Positions 32,171 through 40,828 of a DNA stretch of 64,000 nucleotides are shown one piece after another. Under the pieces are notes generated by a model. It was not told the DNA's origin. It did not search any database and saw only the letters and a list, made by a program, of their open reading frames with translations. Source of the stretch: a virus; IMG/VR virus record IMGVR_UViG_3300007511_002249, positions 1 to 64,000 of that record; one strand, given 5' to 3'. Numbering within the stretch: position 1 is the stretch's first letter; the number at the start of each line of letters is the position of its first letter. The position numbers and the translations under genes were made by a program.

Positions 32171-33222
32171 TCATACCAGCAGCAGGAAAGTCTAGCAGAT
32201 TTCCCAATATGAGGCCAAAGTGGTTGCTCACCCAGCCAGATGGTAAGCTAATGGTAATATCAGCAATTAGCGGCCTGGAATTAGATAAGTTTGCTAACAT
32301 CTACTTGATTGTCTTGAAAGAGCATCTTGAGAAATATAATTGCGAAGCCGGAATTAAAAAGGCATTTGAAGAAGAGGGGCTGATTGAAAAGCTTAATCTA
32401 GTAGTTCTAGAAGAACCAACTTCCAGCCAGCCAGAAACAGTTTATCAAGCTCTAAAATCTGAAAACATAGAAGGCTCATTTTTCATTAAAGATTCTGACA
32501 ATTATTTTCATACTCCCATTGTTGATCAAAATTCTGTCTGCACTTTTAATTTACATGACATGGATAGCGTAAACCCAGGAAACAAAAGCTACATTTCAAA
32601 AAATGAAAAAGGCTTTGTAACAAATATTGTAGAAAAACAGATCATATCTTCGGAGTTTTGCTGCGGAGGTTATACCTTTAAAGATCCCAAAGATTTCATC
32701 GCAGCTTATGAAATCTTAAAAGACAGTAAAAATCTCTATCTCTCCCATTTAATCTTTTACCTAATTCTAGAAGGCAGAGTATTTGTTAGCACATCGGCTA
32801 GAAATTATGTAGACTGGGGTACCCTTAGGGAATGGAACGCATATAAAACAAGATTTGCAACGATTTTTCTTGACATAGATGGAGTGCTTGTAAAAAACTC
32901 AGGCAAATATTTTGAACCTCGATGGGGAGAGACAGAACCAATCACCCCTAATAAGAGTATTATTAATGAGCTTTACGATTCTGGGAATGTTGAAATAATT
33001 TTAACTACTTCAAGAGGTTATGAATTTGAAGATGCAACCAGGCACCAACTTGACCAAAATGGAATAAAATACCATCGACTAATAATGGGTCTTATGCACT
33101 GTAGAAGAATAATAGTAAATGACTTTGCAGATTCAAATCCTTATCCGTCTTGTAGTGCAGTCAATATTAAAAGAAATGACAAAGATCATCTTCGAAAAAT
33201 GATCGAGTCTATTATGAATTAA
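32161..33222 (+). CDS. Fused sugar nucleotidyltransferase and HAD-like phosphatase, 353 aa
   Basis: N-terminal domain: IIPAAGKSSRFPNMRPKWLL (about 3-22), the NTP_transferase signature, then FFIKDSDNYFHTP (metal site). C-terminal domain from about residue 235: TIFLDIDGVLVKNSG (HAD motif I), IILTTSRGYEF (motif II), and a motif IV-like IIVNDFADSNPY (about 321-332). The two activities in one chain would act on the same substrate, as in bifunctional enzymes that make activated, unphosphorylated end products. The pairing with the APH kinase is suggestive. Confidence 0.85.
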   Translation: MDLIIPAAGKSSRFPNMRPKWLLTQPDGKLMVISAISGLELDKFANIYLIVLKEHLEKYNCEAGIKKAFEEEGLIEKLNLVVLEEPTSSQPETVYQALKSENIEGSFFIKDSDNYFHTPIVDQNSVCTFNLHDMDSVNPGNKSYISKNEKGFVTNIVEKQIISSEFCCGGYTFKDPKDFIAAYEILKDSKNLYLSHLIFYLILEGRVFVSTSARNYVDWGTLREWNAYKTRFATIFLDIDGVLVKNSGKYFEPRWGETEPITPNKSIINELYDSGNVEIILTTSRGYEFEDATRHQLDQNGIKYHRLIMGLMHCRRIIVNDFADSNPYPSCSAVNIKRNDKDHLRKMIESIMN

Positions 33223-33233
33223 GAGAGGTGTGC

Positions 33234-34025
33234 ATGAGTGTGAAACTCGGAGTCGCAATATCAGTTTATAATAAGGGCGCATTTGTTGCCACTAATCTCA
33301 ATGTATTTGAGAATGTCTGGAAAGATGTGAATCCTTATGTGGCAGTATCTTGCAATGATCCTGAAACTTTTCAAAAACTTTCTAGCTTAAAAATTGACAA
33401 ACTCGTAGAAGGTCTAGATATACCTGTAAGAGGCAAGAATGATCTAAGGCTAAGGCAGTATGATACGATCAAAAAATCAGTTTCGGCTGCCGCCGAAAAT
33501 TCTGACTATTTGATTCATTGGCACGGAGATGCATTCGCGCTCGATCCTGCCCCCATACTAGAGATAGTCAGACACATGCAGGAAAACAACTTGCTTTTTT
33601 CTGGCAGGGGATTTTGGAAGGATTGCACTAATCCGAAAATTCCTGACGGGGATATCGATGATCATTTCTTTATTTTGAATTCAGAGCACGTGAGAGAGTC
33701 CGGGCTATATAATGACGATGACCAGATAGAATATGTTTCTAGGCTAACAATGCAAGGACTGTGCTCAGAGGGAATACTTTCGCACTTAATTCAAAAAGCT
33801 GTTCCCAAAGACAAAGTATTCATATATTCGGATATGAGCGAGTGTGAAGTTTTACCATCTAAAAGAAGAGATTCGAGATACAAAGATAATATTGCTCACC
33901 GAACCTTACCCCCTGTCAATCTGGACCCCAATCGTAAATTTTTACACTGTGATGATATGAATCATCTAGAGAGAATATTTTCTGAGCTAGGAATAGACAC
34001 AGATCTTATCGTGAAACAATTTTAG
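33234..34025 (+). CDS. Putative glycosyltransferase, GT2-related, 263 aa
   Basis: ATG 33234 fits the AGAGAGG ribosome-binding site better than the GTG 33228. The sequence AISVYNKGAFVATNLNVF then LIHWHGDAFALDPAPILEIV resembles a GT-A fold with HGDAF where a DxD motif usually is. The C-terminal half includes CSEGILSHLIQKAV and a Cys-rich SECEVLPSKRR stretch. The assignment rests on the opening and context rather than a full motif set. Confidence 0.5.
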   Translation: MSVKLGVAISVYNKGAFVATNLNVFENVWKDVNPYVAVSCNDPETFQKLSSLKIDKLVEGLDIPVRGKNDLRLRQYDTIKKSVSAAAENSDYLIHWHGDAFALDPAPILEIVRHMQENNLLFSGRGFWKDCTNPKIPDGDIDDHFFILNSEHVRESGLYNDDDQIEYVSRLTMQGLCSEGILSHLIQKAVPKDKVFIYSDMSECEVLPSKRRDSRYKDNIAHRTLPPVNLDPNRKFLHCDDMNHLERIFSELGIDTDLIVKQF

Positions 34026-34054
34026 AAAAAACAAATCGAAAGAGAGAAATTTAA

Positions 34055-34735
34055 ATGTTCAACCAGCAACTAGCATATCAAATGTACGGGGTTACGAATG
34101 AAACTGATCTTCGGATGAAGCTCTACGGAACCAGAACAGACTTGTCACAGGGTGAAGTTGATGCCATCACAGAGTGCTTAGGAGAGTTTGATTCTCCTCG
34201 CTACTGCGAGATAGGAGTTTATTTCGGAGGAAACTTCAAGATAATCAATGAGTGGCTGAGAGAAAATAAAGATGAATTCCACATGTACGGTGTCGACTTA
34301 TTCGAAGATCTCCAAAGTGAAATCCAGCAAGGGCAGACACATGATCTTTATAATAAGTGGAATATTCTCAATGTAGCATTTTGCAAAGAGCTTGAAAATG
34401 CTCTCCAGAATCTAGGGTGCAAAGATTTCACGCTTCACAAAGGAAGATCTGAGAATGAAACCAAAGTTCTTCCTGAAAAATGTGATGTTTTTTTCATCGA
34501 TGGAAATCACACTTATGCACAAACGCTAGCCGACGCAGAAGCATGCCTTGAGAATTGCAAAGAAGGATCTTACCTGATTTTTCATAATGCATCTGACAAT
34601 ATTCAACCAGACCCACAGTATGTTGCAATCGATGGGGGTCCATGGGCAGTATGCGAGCTTTTAAAATCTAGAGAAAATTTAACATACAAGAAAATTATTG
34701 ATCGTTGTGCAATTATAAGGGTAGAAAATGTCTAG
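34055..34735 (+). CDS. Class I methyltransferase-fold protein (Methyltransf_24-like), 226 aa
   Basis: Motif I is YCEIGVYFGGNFKIINEWL (about 50-68), then GVDLFEDLQ, and VFFIDGNHTYAQTLADAEAC (about 148-167). The IDGNHTY motif matches the gene at 25286. The usual E/D and glycine residues are kept, although motif I is GVYFGG rather than GxGxG. Such enzymes methylate sugars or glycolipids. Its own leader and AGAGAGAAA ribosome-binding site follow a 29-nt gap. Confidence 0.72.
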   Translation: MFNQQLAYQMYGVTNETDLRMKLYGTRTDLSQGEVDAITECLGEFDSPRYCEIGVYFGGNFKIINEWLRENKDEFHMYGVDLFEDLQSEIQQGQTHDLYNKWNILNVAFCKELENALQNLGCKDFTLHKGRSENETKVLPEKCDVFFIDGNHTYAQTLADAEACLENCKEGSYLIFHNASDNIQPDPQYVAIDGGPWAVCELLKSRENLTYKKIIDRCAIIRVENV

Positions 34736-35504
34736 CATAGAGGTTACTTTACATGTAACATCTTACAATAGGCCTCACCGACTAAAGTCCTGCATTGATT
34801 CATTTTTTAAATCATCCACTTATGACATGTCTAAACTGGAAATGATCATAGTGGACAATGGGTCTACAGACAAAAATGTCATAGAATACATTAAGAATCT
34901 AGACCCGCCGTGCCAAAAATACTCTTATGTACTGAACCCTAAAAATGACTACCCAAGCTGCCTAAGGTATGCCAAGATCCAGGCTAGAGAGATAGCTCTT
35001 GGAAATATTTTTATAGATTGCCCTGATGATCACCTGTTTGTTGTTCGATCTAACTGGCTTGAGACCTGCATTGATCACCTGGAAAAAGATAAGACAGCTG
35101 GATGCACTGTTCATTTTGCGCAACCTGGCTATCGATTTTTAAAACAAAACAATAAGATGACAAAAAACGAAAAGAGTGAAAAATTCTTCAGGTCGCACTT
35201 AAAAGGGTATGCAGACTACCACGTTATGAAAAAAGATGTTTATGAGAAGCTAGGGCCCTACGCCCATACTCTTGGTAGAAAAGCTGAAGATGAATACATG
35301 GTAAGAGCCCTGGAAAACGGGTATTTTAGAAATCTCATAAAATTCCCAGTAGCAATAGTAAATGATGACCTTTATGAAAGCGTTGATGTCGTAGATCAAA
35401 AAGATTATGAGGAAATTTTCAAGGACCTAGAGATACCTGTTTCAAATGAGCAGCTAACAGAGCTGGGTCTTCGCCTAGGCGCAATTCAAGGGATGAAAAA
35501 ATGA
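34728..35504 (+). CDS. GT2 family glycosyltransferase, 258 aa
   Basis: GT-A fold: TSYNRPHRLKSCIDSF (about 10-25), MIIVDNGSTDKNVIEYI (about 38-54), then FIDCPDDHLFVVRSNWL (about 100-116), in which CPDDH holds the DxD acids. The overlaps (ATGTCTAG at its start, ATGA at its end) show translational coupling. Donor and acceptor unknown. Confidence 0.83.
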   Translation: MSSIEVTLHVTSYNRPHRLKSCIDSFFKSSTYDMSKLEMIIVDNGSTDKNVIEYIKNLDPPCQKYSYVLNPKNDYPSCLRYAKIQAREIALGNIFIDCPDDHLFVVRSNWLETCIDHLEKDKTAGCTVHFAQPGYRFLKQNNKMTKNEKSEKFFRSHLKGYADYHVMKKDVYEKLGPYAHTLGRKAEDEYMVRALENGYFRNLIKFPVAIVNDDLYESVDVVDQKDYEEIFKDLEIPVSNEQLTELGLRLGAIQGMKK

Positions 35505-36613
35505 AACTAGCTTTCATTATCGATAAGACGCAAACATTCCAAGCAGTTGCAGGCGCCTTATATGAAGCCCTCGCCCGTGGCCACGAATGCTCTTTGTTTT
35601 GTAATTTCTCTGTAAGCGATTTAGGTGTGATTTTAAATGCCACCCCTAAGATAACTGATTTTCCAAACCTTAAGTGGATCCAGCACCCTGATAAAGACTG
35701 GCTTATCCAAAATCTTGCATCTGGAAGAAAAGAATATGACGCTGTCATTGGAATAAATCTTTTCAACAAAGGCTGGAAAAGATTATATGAAAATGACCAG
35801 ATGAAAAACTATAGCCTTGAGTATTGCTGGAATGAAATCTACAACCAGGTAAATCCCTTCAATAGCAAAACAGTCTTGCTATGCAATACTGATACCTCTA
35901 AACAGATAATTGAAGATCTGTCATCTTATTCTTTCTTGGAATCTAATGGAAGCCCGTGGCTAGAGTTTCTGTCCAGGTTTTCCCAGGATGGCTCGGAGAA
36001 TAGAAGAATAACTTTCCTAGCCCCCCACAACAGTCTATACATTAGACATGACAGACTAGGGAAAAGCGTAGAGTCAATCTTATCTAGGCTGAGATCATGG
36101 TGTGATGAAAATAGATTTGAGCTAATATTGAAATCAAGGGCAAAATATAGTCACAACTTCAAGAATTCGGTTAGATTTGACCGTGTCGTAAGTGACAGTG
36201 ATGCATCAAGTCACATCGCCTTGTACTCTAGCTCTAGTGCCGTGATACATTTTTGCTCGTCAGCGATTAATGAGCTTTCTTTTCTAGAGACACCTTATTT
36301 GGCGCTTGCGCCTGATTTCCAAAAGCAGCTTCATCCCGACAGGATCCATCACCCCGGCATACAGAGAATTCATCAGGCTTACTATAGCGGGGACATATTC
36401 GATGGAATTCACTGCGATGGTTTAAGTTCTAATGAGATGGATTCTGAGTTAATCACTAAAAAGCTTGAGAAATTACTCCACTCTAAAAAAGACTGGAAAA
36501 GCTTTCAGCAGTCTCACTTCCCAGGAAAACACCAGGGTGCATCAAGCCGAATAATGGATCGAATAGAGGAAGACCATGTCAAACTTAAGCAGTCTTCAAG
36601 TAACAACAAATAA
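35501..36613 (+). CDS. GT-B-fold protein, possible glycosyl/glycerophosphotransferase, 370 aa
   Basis: Begins MKLAFIIDKTQTFQAVAGAL, an N-terminal nucleotide-fold start. The second half has ILKSRAKYSHNFKN and DASSHIALYSSSSAVIHFCSSAINELSFLETPYLALAPD (about 227-265), a pattern resembling the donor domain of CDP-glycerol glycerophosphotransferase- and polysaccharide-type GT-B enzymes (S-s-s-x-i-x-E-l). It is too divergent to name. It overlaps the next gene by 38 nt. Confidence 0.5.
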   Translation: MKLAFIIDKTQTFQAVAGALYEALARGHECSLFCNFSVSDLGVILNATPKITDFPNLKWIQHPDKDWLIQNLASGRKEYDAVIGINLFNKGWKRLYENDQMKNYSLEYCWNEIYNQVNPFNSKTVLLCNTDTSKQIIEDLSSYSFLESNGSPWLEFLSRFSQDGSENRRITFLAPHNSLYIRHDRLGKSVESILSRLRSWCDENRFELILKSRAKYSHNFKNSVRFDRVVSDSDASSHIALYSSSSAVIHFCSSAINELSFLETPYLALAPDFQKQLHPDRIHHPGIQRIHQAYYSGDIFDGIHCDGLSSNEMDSELITKKLEKLLHSKKDWKSFQQSHFPGKHQGASSRIMDRIEEDHVKLKQSSSNNK

Positions 36614-37565
36614 TCTTTTAAACTGGGTTTTTCAAGACAAAGATGGCGTCATTAAGGATAAGCCTGGCTTTGTATTTGATATGTTCGCTGATCACTTGGA
36701 GTCGACGTATGAAGCGTGGGATATCGCGGGTCCAACTCGAGTAATCGAATTATGCGAACTTGATCAAAAAGATTATTCAGATCCTGACATAGATTTCATT
36801 TTGCAAATACAGGCTGAGATAGCTAAGAGCGAAATCTTTGCAGCCTTTCTGGTCCACGGAAGCTGTGCCGACCTCAGGATGATCCCTGGGTGGAGTGATT
36901 TTGACTCTATTGGAATCCTGAAGCATGAGTCTCTTTCAAGGCCTAGCAGAGTAAAGACATTCAATACTTGTCAAAAGATTGATCACATGATGAGGTCTCT
37001 GGATCCGTACCAGCACCACGGAATTCATTTCATACATGAAAAAGAGCTAAGGTCATTTCCTGATCTTTATCTTCCGGTTGAATTACTTAAAGATTCAAAA
37101 TGCCTACTAGGAAACAAATCTATTAGCATAGAAAAAGCGGTCTCAAGATCCCAGGAGATAGCTAGATTTCTAGGAATAGTAAAGACGCTGTCTTCTGCTG
37201 CAACATCTGGGATCTTAAAACATCACGCCAAAAATGGAAGATATCTCTTAGAGAACTATAAAGATCCGGAGACAATGTACCAGCTCAAGTACCTCATGTG
37301 TGTTGTCATGCTTTTACCCACATTGTGGCTAAACCTTCGAGGAAACTATTGCCGAAAGTCAGAATCTTATGAGTTAATAAGGCGGCACTTCACAGAAGAA
37401 GATCTTGAGTTTTTGGAGGCTTGTTCTTCCGTAAGATTCGGGTGGAAGAAAAGCTATCACATCGGCAATGTTATACCCGAACAGATAAAGAAAGCTCTAG
37501 GAATTAACTACCTCACAAGAGCTGCCAAATTTGCTAAGCTTCTGGAGAGCAGCCTTGACACTTGA
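36576..37565 (+). CDS. Nucleotidyltransferase-fold protein, 329 aa
   Basis: AFLVHGSCADLRMIPGWSDFDSIGIL (about 89-114) contains the GS(x)D and the two-carboxylate SDFDSI pattern of pol-beta nucleotidyltransferases of the aminoglycoside adenylyltransferase type. The remaining two thirds are helical, with an RKSESYELIRRHFTEEDLEFL segment near 268-288. Strong ribosome-binding site GAGGAAGACC inside the upstream gene. It may adenylylate a small molecule or a protein; the setting suggests a sugar-related substrate, by position only. Confidence 0.65.
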   Translation: MSNLSSLQVTTNNLLNWVFQDKDGVIKDKPGFVFDMFADHLESTYEAWDIAGPTRVIELCELDQKDYSDPDIDFILQIQAEIAKSEIFAAFLVHGSCADLRMIPGWSDFDSIGILKHESLSRPSRVKTFNTCQKIDHMMRSLDPYQHHGIHFIHEKELRSFPDLYLPVELLKDSKCLLGNKSISIEKAVSRSQEIARFLGIVKTLSSAATSGILKHHAKNGRYLLENYKDPETMYQLKYLMCVVMLLPTLWLNLRGNYCRKSESYELIRRHFTEEDLEFLEACSSVRFGWKKSYHIGNVIPEQIKKALGINYLTRAAKFAKLLESSLDT

Positions 37566-38421
37566 GGGAAAAACATATGAAGATTACCAGGATGTAATTC
37601 GAAAATTCTGTAGTGATAATCCTGAGCTTACTATCTACTTGGCGGGTGAGATAAGTCATCCCGGAATATCTGATCTTGACTTCGTGGTAGTGGATGATTT
37701 TCCTGTTGTTTCTTCTGATGTAGAAGAGTTTCTAATGGGCGGTAATGTGATTGTCATGCCTAAAGATTGCATGTCTAGAATTACTATGATTGAGAACTTC
37801 AATTTAAACCTTGTTCAAGGGGAAAAAACTGATCTTGTTAGAAGTAATAGCGATCACTTTAAGATTGTAGAAATTCTGGAATGGCTTCCTGAAAGAATAT
37901 TGCTTTTGGAAAGCCTCGATATTGAATCACTTTCTCCTCACCAAATACTTCTTTATTTAAAGTCTGCAGACAGATCCATTAAAAACGTAGAATCAATAAC
38001 GGGAAAAGAATTTGTTCGTGTTTCGACAGATAATCTACGAAGCAATTTCAAAGTTATTAATCTGCAGCAAGTACTAAAATCTTACTTAGCAGCCTGTGAA
38101 GCTGCATGGGAAGAATTTTCTTCTTTTTGCAAGGTGCTTGAATCCTCAATCATTGGAAATGCAAAGATCTCAAGCTATTATAAGTTTGATCACAATCGTT
38201 TTCCAATACTCTTAAGCTATCTAAATCAACTAGCCGCGGAAGAATCAAAGCTAGCAGTAAAACTCAGAGAAAGAATGTCGATCGATAAGTTTGAATGTAA
38301 ATTTGATCAAGATTTTTTACAATTCATAAGAAAGAGATTTTCTTTGATTGGCGAAGTGTATGACTTCCATGTTTCTAAAGGAAGTAAAAGCGGGATGATA
38401 AAGTATGGCTGGCTCCTCTGA
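37555..38421 (+). CDS. Second nucleotidyltransferase-fold protein, 288 aa
   Basis: Probably starts at TTG 37555 with GGAG (37543-37546) upstream; the alternative TTG 37531 adds eight residues. YLAGEISHPGISDLDFVVVDDFP (about 24-46) keeps the G..PG.SDLDF core of the pol-beta fold, although the Ser of the GS motif is Glu here. The body is helical. It is adjacent to and overlapping the 36576 gene, so the two may form a heteromeric or sequential pair. Function otherwise unknown. Confidence 0.55.
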   Translation: MTLEGKTYEDYQDVIRKFCSDNPELTIYLAGEISHPGISDLDFVVVDDFPVVSSDVEEFLMGGNVIVMPKDCMSRITMIENFNLNLVQGEKTDLVRSNSDHFKIVEILEWLPERILLLESLDIESLSPHQILLYLKSADRSIKNVESITGKEFVRVSTDNLRSNFKVINLQQVLKSYLAACEAAWEEFSSFCKVLESSIIGNAKISSYYKFDHNRFPILLSYLNQLAAEESKLAVKLRERMSIDKFECKFDQDFLQFIRKRFSLIGEVYDFHVSKGSKSGMIKYGWLL

Positions 38422-39565
38422 ATCAGGAAAAGTATTAGTCGTTCACTGTATTGATACTGAGGGTCCAATCGGTGGTGATGTTAGGCGTCGACCTGACGGA
38501 TCTAAAGAGTTTATGGATAACTGGGGCGACATTAAGTCGTCTCTCCGAGAGATAACATGCCCAGAGTTTAGAGAAAAGCACATTGACTCAGAGGGAAATC
38601 CATACGTTTATAACTGGTTCATCATGGACTTTATGGGCTTTAAGACTAATCCAAAGAACAGGGTTCAAGAATTTCATGACACATATGATAACATAAAGTT
38701 GCTAAATACTTCACATGATTTTTTCCATTGGCACTACCATCAACCTCCAAAAACAGGGATCGGTGACCAGTGGAGTCCTGACTGGGATGAGTCTGATATC
38801 CACTATGAGATTCTCGGGCGCAGAGCTTTAGAGAGGAATGACTTTCCTGAGGTTTATCGCGCCGGAGGAACGATCGAAGACAACAAGTGCTCTCATTGGC
38901 TTGAAGATCACTTTATGCTTGACTATTCCAATCGTGTGTCACATAGGTCTACTCCTACTACGAACATCTTTGACTTTAACTGGTTCGGCGCCCCGTCGCA
39001 CTGGGGATACTATCACCCAAGTGAAGATGATCTAACTCAGCCTGGAAAGATGAAGAGAATGATTGCGAGATCTGTGGATCTTGAGTCTAGGTTACACCAT
39101 TTAGAGCAGTGGCAGGTAGATGAAGCATTTTCTTATGCCAAGCAATTTGATCAACCTGTACTTCTTTCGTATTTCAGTCACGACCATCGAGACATGAGAC
39201 CTGAGACTTATCGGGCGATTCAAATGATCGAGAAAGCTGCTGCTAAGTTTAATGTGCCTTTCTCATATTGTGATGCCAAAGCTGCCTTGCAGCATATCGC
39301 AAAGATCCAGCCTGAGAAAGTAGAGGTCAATATCAGACAATACCCAGAAGAAATAGCTTTTTCTTTCTCTTCCCGACCCTACCAGAAAAAGGCTTTTATT
39401 TTCGCTCTCACATCGTCGAATAAGTTCGAGCATATTGAGGGGGTGATGCAGAAAGAAGGAAACTCTTGGTCTTGTTCGGTTCCCCTGAAGCCAGATTACA
39501 AATCCATCGCCACCGCCGGTCACTCGCGGTCTGGTGATAAGTTTGTGAAAGTGGTAGAGCTTTGA
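38405..39565 (+). CDS. Putative NodB-like polysaccharide deacetylase, 386 aa
   Basis: VLVVHCIDTEGPIGGDV (about 9-25) resembles the first catalytic Asp strand of NodB-fold deacetylases (D-x-E). FHWHYHQPPKTG (about 108-119) gives an H-x-x-x-H-type metal pair, and EVYRAGGTIED (about 154-164) resembles the R-x-P/G motif. LLSYFSHDHRDMRPETY (about 254-270) is a possible last His motif. The C-terminal 90 residues are a beta-rich extra domain. Removal of N-acetyl groups from an amino sugar would fit the amino-sugar theme of this locus. Confidence 0.6.
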   Translation: MAGSSESGKVLVVHCIDTEGPIGGDVRRRPDGSKEFMDNWGDIKSSLREITCPEFREKHIDSEGNPYVYNWFIMDFMGFKTNPKNRVQEFHDTYDNIKLLNTSHDFFHWHYHQPPKTGIGDQWSPDWDESDIHYEILGRRALERNDFPEVYRAGGTIEDNKCSHWLEDHFMLDYSNRVSHRSTPTTNIFDFNWFGAPSHWGYYHPSEDDLTQPGKMKRMIARSVDLESRLHHLEQWQVDEAFSYAKQFDQPVLLSYFSHDHRDMRPETYRAIQMIEKAAAKFNVPFSYCDAKAALQHIAKIQPEKVEVNIRQYPEEIAFSFSSRPYQKKAFIFALTSSNKFEHIEGVMQKEGNSWSCSVPLKPDYKSIATAGHSRSGDKFVKVVEL

Positions 39566-40137
39566 GAATATTGACTGTCATTCCAGCTCGAGGAGGAAGC
39601 AAGCGCCTTCATAGAAAGAACATCTATCCTATTCTCGGACGGCCCCTCATGAGCTATGCGATCGAAGCTTGCAAAGGAAGTCAGTACCTGGATGATCAAA
39701 ACATATACGTCTCGACTGAGGATGAAGAAATTGCAGGAGTTGCTATTCAATATGGTGCAAAAGTAATCGATCGACCTGACGAGCTATCCGAAGATCACGT
39801 CTGGACACAAGATGTACTCTCACACGCCCTAGAATGGTCCGAGAGACAAACGGGAGATGAGTTTGATGTGTTGGTAAGAGTGCAAGCAAACTCTCCCCAG
39901 ATAACATCTGAGAAGATCGATGAGTGCATAAAAAAGCTACAAGATCATGATCTTTGGGAAGTTTTCACTGTTGATGGGGAAGGAATCGAGGACGCCGCAG
40001 TACATGTCATGCTAAGAAGATGCGTAAATCAAAAAGCACTGTCAGTGTATAAAGGTGTAGTTATAACTGATTACATAGATGTTCACACAATAGATGACGT
40101 AAGGGTCATTGAGGATAAGATGATGAGAAAGCTATAA
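39562..40137 (+). CDS. neuA: CMP-sugar synthetase (acylneuraminate cytidylyltransferase-like), 191 aa
   Basis: TTG start at 39562 overlaps the upstream stop. ILTVIPARGGSKRLHRKNI (3-21) is the CTP-binding signature of NeuA/KdsB-type enzymes (PARGGSKR..KN). STEDEEIAGVA, VIDRPDELS and VLVRVQANSP (T-S-P replaced by NSP) follow in the proper order. At 191 residues it is shorter than the usual 220-230. It activates a nonulosonic acid or KDO-like sugar with CTP, matching NeuB at 41700. Confidence 0.85.
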   Translation: MRILTVIPARGGSKRLHRKNIYPILGRPLMSYAIEACKGSQYLDDQNIYVSTEDEEIAGVAIQYGAKVIDRPDELSEDHVWTQDVLSHALEWSERQTGDEFDVLVRVQANSPQITSEKIDECIKKLQDHDLWEVFTVDGEGIEDAAVHVMLRRCVNQKALSVYKGVVITDYIDVHTIDDVRVIEDKMMRKL

Positions 40138-40138
40138 G

Positions 40139-40828
40139 ATGGAAAAAAAGCCGGGCATCCTCGTCAGTGTAATCATTACTTGCTATAACCTCGAAAAATA
40201 CATTAGCCGGGCAATCAATAGCTGTATCAACCAGACGCTACCAGAAAAACAATATGAGGTTATTGTTGTGGATGATTGCTCCACGGATAGTTCATGGGAA
40301 GTAATCTCACAATTCCAGGGCCTCGTAACGGCTATCAAGTCTGAAAAGAATGGCGGTGTATCTGCGGCATCTAACAAGGGGATATCTGCTAGCAGTGGAA
40401 AGTATGTGGTCCGGGTTGATGGCGATGATTTTATTAATAAGAATTTTCTTCACACAATGTCAGAAGTTTTAGAGTGGAACGATGATATCGGTTTTGTCTA
40501 TTGTGATCAGATTGTTGTTGAGAAAGACTTGAGTCGCAAGCAAGAAATTAATACGCTTGATAAACTTCTTGATCACGGCGCTGGAGTGATGTTTAGGCGA
40601 AGGTACCTAGACGCCGTTGGTTTTTACGATGAGACGCTCCGAAACAGAGAAGACTATGATCTCATTCTACGCTATATTAAAAACTTTGACGGTCACCGAT
40701 TAAGATTACCTTATTACAGGTATTGTAAGCGACAAGGTTCCCTTTCATCCCATGCAGAGCAACGCCAATTGTTAAAGAATGAAATCGATAAAAAGCTTAA
40801 GCCCCAGGAAGAGTTAAAAGATGAGTGA
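40139..40828 (+). CDS. GT2 family glycosyltransferase, 229 aa
   Basis: Textbook GT-A features: VSVIITCYNLEKYISRAINSC (about 9-29), VIVVDDCSTDSSWEVI (about 41-56), GVSAASNKGISASSGKYVVRVDGDDFI (about 76-102) with the DxD. The C-terminal part (NREDYDLILRYI) carries the (E/D)D-x-D base-like motif. A compact stand-alone transferase; the preceding NeuA-like gene suggests a CMP-sugar or ordinary NDP-sugar donor. Overlaps the next gene by 8 nt. Confidence 0.87.
   Translation: MEKKPGILVSVIITCYNLEKYISRAINSCINQTLPEKQYEVIVVDDCSTDSSWEVISQFQGLVTAIKSEKNGGVSAASNKGISASSGKYVVRVDGDDFINKNFLHTMSEVLEWNDDIGFVYCDQIVVEKDLSRKQEINTLDKLLDHGAGVMFRRRYLDAVGFYDETLRNREDYDLILRYIKNFDGHRLRLPYYRYCKRQGSLSSHAEQRQLLKNEIDKKLKPQEELKDE

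Noticed and set aside
35501-36613. NeuC-type UDP-GlcNAc 2-epimerase
   Set aside because: The GT-B fold fits, but no NeuC-specific motif could be seen, so the missing step of the nonulosonate path is left open.
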